Positions 23,959-31,209 of a DNA stretch of 64,000 bases are shown here, one piece after another (positions within the stretch are counted from its first letter, which is position 1; every line of letters starts with the position of its first letter). This stretch comes from Candidatus Poribacteria bacterium (GTDB taxonomy: Bacteria; Poribacteria; WGA-4E; WGA-3G), in contig VXPE01000042.1 in NCBI GenBank assembly GCA_009839745.1, positions 1 to 64,000 on the forward strand, given 5' to 3'. The notes beneath the pieces are model-generated. The model did no database searches, was not told where the DNA came from, and saw only the letters and a list, made by a program, of their open reading frames with translations. The translations under genes and the position numbers were made by a program.

Positions 23959-24645
23959 TTACCAATTAAATTGAGAGAGATGCTCCTCAATTTGATCATG
24001 AGTCATATATTGTGAAAGCAGCCGTCGCGACCCCTCCAAAACTTGCTGTTTTTCTGCGTCGCTCAACTTGGGAATATACTTGTTAGCAGCACGAATCATG
24101 TCCGCTTGCAAACCATCGGCTTGCCGTTTCAATTCCCGAGCACCTGTCTCCGTCTCTATCAGTTTTAAAATCTCGGATTCTGGCAAAGATAGGAGCGGAT
24201 ACTGATTCATAATCATGTTGTACGCCTCTTGCATCTCTCGTCCGAAATTTTCTGCCGAAAAATTAGCAAGGTATGGATCCTCGGTTGGCTCAATAGTTTC
24301 AGGAGGCTGAGTGGTAATCTCCTCGGTTGGGGTGGACGTAGGCACCTCTGCTTTAAACATTTCCACCGATCCGAGTTGCGTTTCAACAGAATCGACTGTC
24401 TCTGTAGACGGTTGCGTTTCAACAGAATCGACTGTCTCTACAGACGGTTGCGTTTGATCCACACCCCCCTGATGCACCTGTGTTTTCTCTGAAGATTTCA
24501 CCACCGGCGGGGGGTGGGTTGTCTTGTAAACCTTCACAGGCACTCGTCGTGCCTGTGACTTGTAAGTATTGACTCCCAAGAATCCTGCGATTCCGATACA
24601 AACGAGGACACAGCACCAAAAAAACTTAGATTCAAACAAAGACAT
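23959..24645 (-). CDS. Membrane-anchored protein with repetitive linker
   Basis: 228 residues from the ATG at 24645 (MSLFESKFFWCCVLVCIGIA), a single N-terminal anchor. A proline/threonine/glutamate-rich linker follows, including two tandem 12-residue units (SVETVDSVETQP / STETVDSVETQL) encoded by a 36-bp direct repeat at about 24380-24451. The C-terminal part (NFGREMQEAYNMIMNQYPLL to LSQYMTHDQIEEHLSQFNW) is helical. It is probably periplasmic and belongs with the small membrane gene upstream and the ECF sigma factor. No family recognised. Confidence 0.65.
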   Translation of the reverse strand: MSLFESKFFWCCVLVCIGIAGFLGVNTYKSQARRVPVKVYKTTHPPPVVKSSEKTQVHQGGVDQTQPSVETVDSVETQPSTETVDSVETQLGSVEMFKAEVPTSTPTEEITTQPPETIEPTEDPYLANFSAENFGREMQEAYNMIMNQYPLLSLPESEILKLIETETGARELKRQADGLQADMIRAANKYIPKLSDAEKQQVLEGSRRLLSQYMTHDQIEEHLSQFNW

Positions 24646-24791
24646 AATAGAACAACCTCTCCTTGATTTTCGCAGAAAAAGACACAACACGCATTCTCTG
24701 GACGTAAAAAAATGTGTCTTTTCGGCTCAGAAAAAGACAATTACACCTGTTGGGTATAGAAAAAAGCGGCTTTGTTGCCAACGGTTCGGAT

Positions 24792-25142
24792 TCACATCAG
24801 ATATTCGGAACCTTTACGGATTTCCTCGATCGCATAAGCCACAGCGACCCCTATCATGGCTGCCCCCCCAAATGTGATGATGACACCACCCAGGGTCGTT
24901 ACGGTCGCTGCGACCCCGCTACCCACACAAATAGCTCTCGTAATCCAGATGATTCCGATACTTCCCGCGATAGCACCCGAAAAAAACCATTCGCACGTTT
25001 GCGTCCAACCGGCGGGCGGGTAAATCGGCAAAAAATGAAAGTATACCATGTGAACGAATATCAATACCGTTAGAATTTCTAACGGAGTGATCATATTCTG
25101 GCTCCATGCAAGGGGGTGCCAAAGTCTTTTCATCTTGAACAT
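24792..25142 (-). CDS. Small integral membrane protein
   Basis: 116 residues with AAGGAGATAAAA before the ATG. Three hydrophobic helices (about 20-40, 51-70 and 73-101) with a glycine-rich third helix (GSGVAATVTTLGGVIITFGG). It lies between the ECF sigma gene and the anchored protein at 23959. Possibly part of the stress response controlled by the sigma factor; no known family. Confidence 0.65.
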   Translation of the reverse strand: MFKMKRLWHPLAWSQNMITPLEILTVLIFVHMVYFHFLPIYPPAGWTQTCEWFFSGAIAGSIGIIWITRAICVGSGVAATVTTLGGVIITFGGAAMIGVAVAYAIEEIRKGSEYLM

Positions 25143-25414
25143 TTTTATCTCCTTATTGTTGTATTCTCTGGCAATCCTCTTGTTGTATAAAGTGCTAACC
25201 TAAAAGACCCAGAAAAGATAACCTATTCTATGCTACAATTAGGTTAGTGCTGTCCATACTCTATCTATGGCAGTGCAGCGTCGATGGGTGCTGGAATCCC
25301 CCTCGGCGCACCTCAAAACTCTGAGAGGCTGCCAATGCTTACAAATAGCGATTTTATTCAAACAGATAAAAATCGTCAAGAAAAAATCCCCCTGCACACC
25401 ATTGAATTGCAGGC

Positions 25415-26005
25415 TCACTTTGCTTTTTTGAGCGTAAGTGGCACACCGAGACGCTCACGCACTACTTTTCGTATCTTGTTCCGTCGAGACTTCACGGTGT
25501 TTGGCGAGATCTTTAGCATGGCTGCTGATCCAGCCTCCGTCAGCCCCCGCTCCCACAACTCAAAGACTTCTATGTAAATGGAGCCCAACCCCTCAACTAT
25601 CTCCCGAATTTCATAGACACGTTCATCCAAGTGATACTGACGAACACGTTTGCTCACTTCCTGTTCAGAGACACCCATGTAGCGTTCGTCAGCAGCTTCC
25701 CTGATGAGTCCGCGTTTTTTGGCATCCGCAAGGAACGCTTTGCATTTACTACGCGCTATCTGTTTCACCCACTGTTCCACGGATACTATATCATCTGCTT
25801 GTCGGCGGACGCGTCGCACAATCGCGAGGACGGTCTCTTGATAGATATCCGATTCTTCCTCGACATTGTGGATTTCATAATGGATGATGGTCCTGAGGAG
25901 CCGCTCATATTTCTTTATGAGAACCCCAAGTGCGTCATTATCTCCGTTCTGAATCCGCGTCAGCAATATTGCATCCGAAAGATTTGTGAGGTTTTCTGTC
26001 TGCAT
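25415..26005 (-). CDS. ECF-type RNA polymerase sigma factor
   Basis: 196 residues. Region 2 is DALGVLIKKYERLLRTIIHY, then EEESDIYQETVLAIVRRVRR and VEQWVKQIARSKCKAFLADA. Region 4 contains a helix-turn-helix (LTEAGSAAMLKISPNTVKSR, then RNKIRKVVRERLG). It should direct polymerase to a small regulon. No anti-sigma gene is obvious next to it, although the two membrane proteins downstream could serve. Its leader is repeated before the 51-residue frame at 22440, suggesting a shared regulon or autoregulation. Confidence 0.88.
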   Translation of the reverse strand: MQTENLTNLSDAILLTRIQNGDNDALGVLIKKYERLLRTIIHYEIHNVEEESDIYQETVLAIVRRVRRQADDIVSVEQWVKQIARSKCKAFLADAKKRGLIREAADERYMGVSEQEVSKRVRQYHLDERVYEIREIVEGLGSIYIEVFELWERGLTEAGSAAMLKISPNTVKSRRNKIRKVVRERLGVPLTLKKAK

Positions 26006-26021
26006 TCATACAACAAGCCCT

Positions 26022-26170
26022 TGAAAAAGACAGAAAAGGTCACGGTGCTGAAAAAACTCACTCTTTTTGCAGAAAATCTCTGTTTTATCAAAAATCAAGC
26101 GATTTTTTATTGTGGTGTAGTTCCAATTATGCTGTTGCTACACCGTCTAATTTGTGCTATATTTGTAGAA
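26022..26170 (-). promoter_or_regulatory. Leader and promoter-like region of the ECF sigma gene, copy 2
   Basis: On the minus strand, ATATAGCACAAA (about 26151-26162) looks like a -10 region, and GCACCGTGACCTTTTCTGTC plus TTTTTCA (26022-26048) lies 16 nt before the ATG. Both parts match the copy at 22451-22526, while the sequence between them differs in length and content. The two parts are therefore conserved independently. Confidence 0.65.
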
Positions 26171-26244
26171 GGAAAAAAATAAAAAAGAGAGCTTCAATCT
26201 ATTTCCAGATCAAAACCGTATAGTAGGGAGGTTCATTAACGCTG

Positions 26245-26994
26245 ATGAGATACAAGGGAAGGGTTGCATTGGTAACCGGCGCGAGCCGTGGGATAGGACA
26301 AGCAACCGCACTTAAACTCGCCAGTGAAGGAGCGACTGTCGCCGTCCACTATTCTCGCGCCGTTGAAAAAGCCGAAGCCGTCTGTGAGCAGATTCGCAAC
26401 TTGGGACAAACAGCAATACCTGTTCAAGCCGATATTGCTGATAGAGATGCCGTAAACAGAATGGTCACGAGGGTGGCGGAAGAACTCGGGACAATCGAAC
26501 TATTGGTAAACAATGCCGGAGAGGTCGGTGATGTGGCGTTTGACGAACTCGCGCCTGAACATTGGGACAGGATTATTGCGATTAATCTGACAGGTCCCTT
26601 CAACGTGTTATGGGCAGTCAAACCCGGGATGATTGAGAGGCAGTTTGGGCGCATCGTCAACGTGTCCTCAATCGCTGCGTTGGCAGTCCGTCCGAACCAA
26701 TTGCCTTATGCAGCAGCGAAAGCCGGCGTCATTGCCTTGACGAAATCGTGCTGTGGACCGCTTGCACCGCACAACATCCGTATCAATTCAGTCGCACCCG
26801 GGGCAATCGCGACAGATATGTTAGGGGAAGTCTCAGCAGAGATGGTGGAACACCTTCGGTCTACGACACCCCTCGGCAGGCTCGGTGAACCGGAAGAGAT
26901 GGCAGATGTAATAGCGTTCCTCTTGAGCGAGGAATCGAGTTATATGACAGGTTCGACGGTCATTGCGAGTGGTGGCAGAATCCTTATTCCTTAA
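26245..26994 (+). CDS. Short-chain dehydrogenase/reductase (FabG-like)
   Basis: 249 residues. The Rossmann start VALVTGASRGIGQATALKLA holds T-G-x-x-x-G-I-G, NNAG is present at LLVNNAGEVGDV, and the catalytic S-Y-K triad is in VNVSSIAAL and Y-A-A-A-K (LPYAAAKAGVIALTK). It reduces or oxidises a carbonyl with NAD(P)H; 3-oxoacyl-ACP reductase is the nearest general match but substrate is open. Its end overlaps the convergent gene by 11 bp. It starts with a probable ATG after TTAACGCTG; no strong Shine-Dalgarno. Confidence 0.88.
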   Translation: MRYKGRVALVTGASRGIGQATALKLASEGATVAVHYSRAVEKAEAVCEQIRNLGQTAIPVQADIADRDAVNRMVTRVAEELGTIELLVNNAGEVGDVAFDELAPEHWDRIIAINLTGPFNVLWAVKPGMIERQFGRIVNVSSIAALAVRPNQLPYAAAKAGVIALTKSCCGPLAPHNIRINSVAPGAIATDMLGEVSAEMVEHLRSTTPLGRLGEPEEMADVIAFLLSEESSYMTGSTVIASGGRILIP

Positions 26995-28285
26995 CCGAAA
27001 GAATTGTGTCACCAACCTCCAAATCGAACGCAACGAAGGTCTGTTTTCCTTCAACGAGAAACGTATCCCTCTGAAAATCGCGTCGGGAACGGACTTCGCG
27101 GAGATCCCACCCGTTAACCTGAACATGACGGATCGGTGTATCAAGAGCCAGCGTAAAATTTGCTGTTGGGAATTGGGTGGAGAGCTTAACCCCCCTACCC
27201 CCCTTATCAGGGGGGCAAGAAGAATCTCGTTCTAAGACTTCAATATCGGTAAGTTCACGTGCCATATAGTAGTGCCCAATCTCCGAATTTTTCATCCAGA
27301 GCGTTTTCGTGCCATCTGGGTCATAAGCGTCGAGCCGTGCCTTGACGGTTTTTAGTATATCAAACCCACATTTTTCACCGTTGAAATAGAATCCGGGCCA
27401 ATGCCCAACGAGGACACACGGAAGTTCCTTTTCGAGAATCGGTGGCAAGCGACCCCCCTGTAAATCTTCTGTAATGAACCGATCGGCATCCCCCAAATCG
27501 TAGCCTGTCCAGCCACCGAACCAGTCCCCCGCACACGAGACAATACTGGCAATCGCAATTCCTGCCTCTTTCTCAGGATAATAGATGGGCACATCCGGCA
27601 GTTCATCATGCTTGAGCCAGAGGAAATAGAACGGACGCGGGTTGTTATTGACATGTTGAGAAGCGGTTAGCACGGCTTCTGCATACGCCGCTTCCTGACG
27701 TTTTCCAAACGCACCGGGACTCGTCACACCCTCACACGGAATACCGACATTATCAAGCATTTCCATCGCTGTGATGATGTAGTCCGTGAGTCTATTATCA
27801 ACGGGCGGATCGACCCATTCGACCTGTTCCCATTCTTCGGTGAGGCTGAATGTGTCCAGATCAACGACAGCGGTATGTGTGAGCATCTCCGGTGTCAGGT
27901 CGAAACTCGGCCAAATCAGTTCCCTATAGATGCGCAGCCACGCCTGATATTCGTGTGTTGGAAAGTCTGGAAACCCTTCGTCGACGCGTCCGACACCTGC
28001 CGGGTAGGGAATCAGGCTAAATTTTCCCTTCACACCATTTTCCCAACACCATTCTGCCCACTCCCACGCGAAATCTGAGGGGATTGTGGGGGGGATACTT
28101 TTCAGTTGCGTGGCGTTGCCTTCCCAACGTTCTGGAGGGATATTCGGCTGATGTCGTGCTTTCCACGCGTGCCGTTGGTGTATCCAGTAGTAGGTAAGAT
28201 TGACCACCGGACACGAATCGTCAACGATCAGCGACAAAGGGGTTCTTAACAATGGGTTGCAGGGGGTGACCTTCAAATTATACAT
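26984..28285 (-). CDS. Polysaccharide deacetylase-like protein of unknown function
   Basis: 433 residues. LRTPLSLIVDDSCPVVNLTY resembles the first metal-binding strand of NodB-type deacetylases (D-D), and CWENGVKGKFSLIPYPAG looks like a following strand. The rest (LWLKHDELPDVPIYYPEKEA, SIVSCAGDWFGGWTGYDLGD) I recognise only as a conserved bacterial hypothetical family. Near the C-terminus DSSCPPDKGGRGVKLSTQ is encoded by a palindrome, CCCCCCTTATCAGGGGGG (about 27195-27212), which looks like an in-frame repeat insertion. Confidence 0.55.
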   Translation of the reverse strand: MYNLKVTPCNPLLRTPLSLIVDDSCPVVNLTYYWIHQRHAWKARHQPNIPPERWEGNATQLKSIPPTIPSDFAWEWAEWCWENGVKGKFSLIPYPAGVGRVDEGFPDFPTHEYQAWLRIYRELIWPSFDLTPEMLTHTAVVDLDTFSLTEEWEQVEWVDPPVDNRLTDYIITAMEMLDNVGIPCEGVTSPGAFGKRQEAAYAEAVLTASQHVNNNPRPFYFLWLKHDELPDVPIYYPEKEAGIAIASIVSCAGDWFGGWTGYDLGDADRFITEDLQGGRLPPILEKELPCVLVGHWPGFYFNGEKCGFDILKTVKARLDAYDPDGTKTLWMKNSEIGHYYMARELTDIEVLERDSSCPPDKGGRGVKLSTQFPTANFTLALDTPIRHVQVNGWDLREVRSRRDFQRDTFLVEGKQTFVAFDLEVGDTILSVKE

Positions 28286-28288
28286 ATA

Positions 28289-28473
28289 TAGGACTTACGC
28301 AATATTGATAAAAATAGCAGGTTTTTGAAGTTGTTGTCGGATATAATCATCAAGTAAACTTTCTTTGAGTTGATAAACCGTTTGACGGGCTGCGCGTGCG
28401 ACCCGCGTCAAACTTACCCAGACCCATATAATGCAACAGTATAACACAACTCTAACTTACTGCGTAAGTCCTA
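28289..28473. mobile_element. MITE-like element with TAGGACTTACGCA ends (185 bp)
   Basis: TAGGACTTACGCA at the left and TGCGTAAGTCCTA at the right are exact inverted repeats of 13 bp. The interior has no long reading frame but contains a hairpin with TTGACG/CGTCAA arms around GGCTGCGCGTGCGACCCG. A single end, AGGACTTACGCAA, is also found at 10128. It fills the gap between the deacetylase-like gene and the TolB-like gene. Confidence 0.75.
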
Positions 28474-28498
28474 AGTATTTTTCCTATGAATCCCACTC

Positions 28499-29461
28499 TC
28501 ATTTCAATTTGCCCCACATCGTAGTCAGTAACTGAGGTTGTGGTGCAACCGGCAATGCATAAGCTGGGTCAAACCAATCTCCGAGATAATTCTGTCCAAT
28601 ATGAGTCAGTTGTTCTACCTGCTTATCGTCTATCCCAATTTTAAAAACTTGGTCGTCTCCGTGAATATAAAGCAGGGCATCCCCCTGTGGCGACCAAACC
28701 GGGTCGGCTGCCTGAGGCCCCGCTTCGTCAACAAGCTGCACAAGACCGGTGCCATCGCGATTGATGATGTAGATGGTTTGTGTGTCAGCAAAATCCGCCA
28801 GCGGCACCCGATGAAGCCAGGCAAAAGCGAGTTTATCACCCTTTGGAGACCAAACCACATGTCCTGATATCCATGAAGGGCGTGCCTTCGGTGGAAAGAT
28901 TACTTTTTGTTTTCGCGTGTCAAGGCTTAGTATACTGATGTGGCTCTGATCGGGCCGACCACTGACAAAGGCAATCTCCGTGCCATCCGGGGACCAAGTC
29001 GGGCAACTTCCAATTGCCACTTTTTCCTCGTGTTTACCATCAATCGTAGCGATATAAATAAAACTCCCGCTCGGCTCTCGCCGTCTATAAGCAAACTGTT
29101 TCCCGTCAGGTGACCACATCGGTTGAGATCTATCTGCTGACCTTGCAAATACGGCTCGCACATTGCCACCATCGGCATCCATTAGATAGATATCCCAATG
29201 TAACGGTTGCTTGTTCCGGTCTGATGAAAAAAGAATCTGTTCGCCTGTTGGGGACCAGGCAGACATATTATCTCTGGCGCGGTGGTTGGTTATTTTTTCC
29301 TGCTGCGTCCCATCCGGATTCATCAGGTAGATGTCCCGATTGCCCTCACGAAATGAGCTAAACGCGATTTTTGGGGTTTCGGGTGCTTGTGCCCAGCTGC
29401 GATAACTGCTTGAACACATAAGGATCAGGCTGAAAAGAACACCCATTGCTGTAAATTTCAC
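28499..29461 (-). CDS. Secreted TolB-like beta-propeller protein
   Basis: 320 residues, GTG start after AGGAGGAATGTATT. A signal peptide ends near RSWAQAPE. The mature protein contains at least five WD40-like/PD40 repeats: IAFSSFREGNRDIYLMNPDG, MSAWSPTGEQILFSSDRNKQ, PMWSPDGKQFAYRR, PTWSPDGTEIAFVSG, PVWSPQGDALLYI. These form a six-bladed propeller as in TolB. It ends LLTTMWGKLK, resembling the W-x-x-V-K end of the LamG proteins. It lies downstream of the cysteine-rich peptide gene on the same strand with a hairpin in between, so they may share a transcript. Confidence 0.87.
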   Translation of the reverse strand: MKFTAMGVLFSLILMCSSSYRSWAQAPETPKIAFSSFREGNRDIYLMNPDGTQQEKITNHRARDNMSAWSPTGEQILFSSDRNKQPLHWDIYLMDADGGNVRAVFARSADRSQPMWSPDGKQFAYRRREPSGSFIYIATIDGKHEEKVAIGSCPTWSPDGTEIAFVSGRPDQSHISILSLDTRKQKVIFPPKARPSWISGHVVWSPKGDKLAFAWLHRVPLADFADTQTIYIINRDGTGLVQLVDEAGPQAADPVWSPQGDALLYIHGDDQVFKIGIDDKQVEQLTHIGQNYLGDWFDPAYALPVAPQPQLLTTMWGKLK

Positions 29462-29532
29462 AATACATTCCTCCTATTTTGAGGTAGCAGACACTTCCGT
29501 CTCCTCAGAAGGAACGTGCCTGCTCACCTATA

Positions 29533-29562
29533 GAGGGAGGCGACAAAAGCCGCCATCCCCTC
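29533..29562 (-). terminator. Hairpin after the cysteine-rich peptide gene
   Basis: On the minus strand GAGGGGATGGCGGC pairs with GTCGCCTCCCTC around TTTT. There is no T tract, so it may slow polymerase or protect the upstream mRNA rather than terminate fully. It lies between the peptide gene and the TolB-like gene. Confidence 0.45.
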
Positions 29563-29580
29563 TGTAGCAAGGAAATCGCT

Positions 29581-29790
29581 TTAGACACAAGTGCCATGAC
29601 TGCAGTTCCCATTTTCACAATCATGATTATTGACGCACATCCACGCTTCAGCCCGTGGTGCACCAATGATAGCTTGTGCCAGTAGCACACTACCCACCAC
29701 CGCACCGAGCGTCAGTGGAGATTTGACTCCCACCTTGCCTTCCTCGGAGTGGACAAACTCGCGGATTTTACCGCGCAGATTCTTTTTCAT
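29581..29790 (-). CDS. Putative secreted cysteine-rich peptide precursor
   Basis: 69 residues; AAAGGAG at ideal spacing before the ATG argues for a real gene. The N-terminal MKKNLRGKIREFVHSEEGKV is a charged leader, followed by a hydrophobic segment (PLTLGAVVGSVLLAQAIIGA) and A-E-A, a plausible signal-peptidase site. The remaining 20 residues, WMCVNNHDCENGNCSHGTCV, carry four cysteines at spacing 5-4-4. Such a small product with an exported cysteine core suggests a disulfide miniprotein or modified peptide. The adjacent upstream gene encodes a possible modifying enzyme. No exact family known to me. Confidence 0.65.
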   Translation of the reverse strand: MKKNLRGKIREFVHSEEGKVGVKSPLTLGAVVGSVLLAQAIIGAPRAEAWMCVNNHDCENGNCSHGTCV

Positions 29791-29884
29791 ATCGGTTGTT
29801 CTCCTTTCTGCCGGTGCTTCTCTTCCCGCAAGATTGACTTCCCACCCCCAGTTGGGAAACCCATTTCCAAGACGAATTCATTCG

Positions 29885-30721
29885 CTACGGAAGTAAGCCT
29901 TCCCCTTGGAAATGTCTGAAAACTGCCTCGATTTCAGCAGGTGTATGCTGTTCCGCTAATATCTCTGCTAAGGCGGTTTCAAGGCAGTCGTATCTATTGC
30001 TCCCCGCTCGGTACGCACTGGACTCGGTGGTTCCAGACCCCGGATCATACCGACGGCAGAAAACCAGCGGAGACACATTTCTTTCTCTTCTAAAGGCATT
30101 CGCGCTTTGCTGATGCCCCTCTTCAAAGCACTGAACGATTTCTTGTGCTACTTTTTCCCAAGTGAATTTTTGAGCCAAACCCTTTGCAACGTCTTCGCAT
30201 TGGACGCGAGCAACGCAAGGTTTCAACAACGTGTGTATCGTTTCAGATAACGTCGCCATAGGGACCTGGAAATTACCGGAATGATCCCAGTCCGACTCCA
30301 CAACAGCACCGGCATCCGCAACTTCCGCAGGCATCCCATACTTCGTCATTGCAACATACGGTGCACCATACGCCATCGCCTCTAAGACAATCGACAACGG
30401 GGTACCCGGCATCGCAGGGAAACAGACGAGATCCAACGCTTGGAAGAATATCGGTAAAACTGACAGCGTCTCCTCATCATCGGCACTGAAATTGAACAGC
30501 AAGCCCTCTTTCTCGAGTTCTGTGAGTCTCTCAAACGCCTCAAGGATAGCTTCCTCTGCATAAGAGGCGCGGAGTGTTCTGACAATTTCAGTATGCGTCT
30601 GCGTTTCCGCGAGTTTTAGGATGTCCGCCATCGCAGCAGAGAGTTCGACGACACGCGCTTTCTCAAGGTCTGCTGCATACGACGCGCCCGCCTCTTCAAA
30701 GAAATAGAGGGCGTGCAACAT
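29885..30721 (-). CDS. Hybrid of a maturase-like peptide-recognition domain and half of a GT-B glycosyltransferase
   Basis: 278 residues from the ATG at 30721. Residues ~2-77 (HALYFFEEAGASYAADLEKA to AFERLTELEKEGLLF) resemble the N-terminal peptide-binding (PqqD/RRE-like) region of SCIFF-type radical-SAM maturases, where a beta strand, ILxLAE, and x-A-x-x-x-L-x-E-L-x-x-E-G-L-L-F occur in order. Residues ~84-224 (FFQALDLVCFPAMPGTPLSI, VLEAMAYGAPYVAMTKYGMP) are the C-terminal Rossmann half of a GT4/GT-B glycosyltransferase, including the second Glu of the E-x7-E motif; the first is replaced. The acceptor half of the GT is missing. The cysteine-rich peptide gene lies 94 bp downstream. Confidence 0.6.
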   Translation of the reverse strand: MLHALYFFEEAGASYAADLEKARVVELSAAMADILKLAETQTHTEIVRTLRASYAEEAILEAFERLTELEKEGLLFNFSADDEETLSVLPIFFQALDLVCFPAMPGTPLSIVLEAMAYGAPYVAMTKYGMPAEVADAGAVVESDWDHSGNFQVPMATLSETIHTLLKPCVARVQCEDVAKGLAQKFTWEKVAQEIVQCFEEGHQQSANAFRRERNVSPLVFCRRYDPGSGTTESSAYRAGSNRYDCLETALAEILAEQHTPAEIEAVFRHFQGEGLLP

Positions 30722-30796
30722 TTTTGGAAAATCGAGCAATTTTTATGTGCCTTTCCGTTTTTTTTATGAGACTTCGGGTTCCTATTCTTACTAAAC

Positions 30797-31190
30797 TTTG
30801 GACAATTTTTTTATAGTAAAGCTTAGAATTAATTGGACACTTCACACCGGCGAGGTTAGAAACCTCGCCTACCGGGGAACGGAACATGTCTATTTATTTT
30901 TAGGATCCACTATAAGAATACACATATCGCCCCGCTGGGGCTTAGGTCTTGGGGGGTTGGGGTTTCTATACACATTCCGCCCCGCTGGGGCTGCCGTTGG
31001 GTGCATCGGGGTTTATTTTCCTGTGAGTTGGGTGTGTTTCAGAAACTTTCAGAAAAATCAAAGCATGAACCCGACCGAAATTGTCCAAACTATAGTATTC
31101 TTAAAGACTGCACTTTTGCGTCGGTTTGGTGCATAAAATGAAAAATTTGACACTATCTAATGGGGCGAGGTTGGGAGACCTCGCCAGCAG
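30797..31190. repeat. Composite repeat region with nested MITE and hairpins
   Basis: This fills the 30740-31209 gap and holds no gene. TTTGGACAATTT (30797) and AAATTGTCCAAA (31078) are exact inverted ends. Inside are a complete TATAGTA-family MITE (30812-30914, with GGCGAGGTT-AG-AAACCTCGCC then TACCGGGG) and two copies of CGCCCCGCTGGGGCT 50 bp apart (30928, 30978). A third GGCGAGGTT-GGGAG-ACCTCGCC hairpin lies outside at about 31164. This looks like serial insertion. Confidence 0.7.
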
Positions 31191-31209
31191 GGGAAGAATA
31201 TTTAAGTTC

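Noticed and set aside
23959-24451. Diversity-generating or phase-variable locus from the 36-bp repeat
   Set aside because: Only two units, in frame and a multiple of three; no reverse transcriptase or variable template seen.
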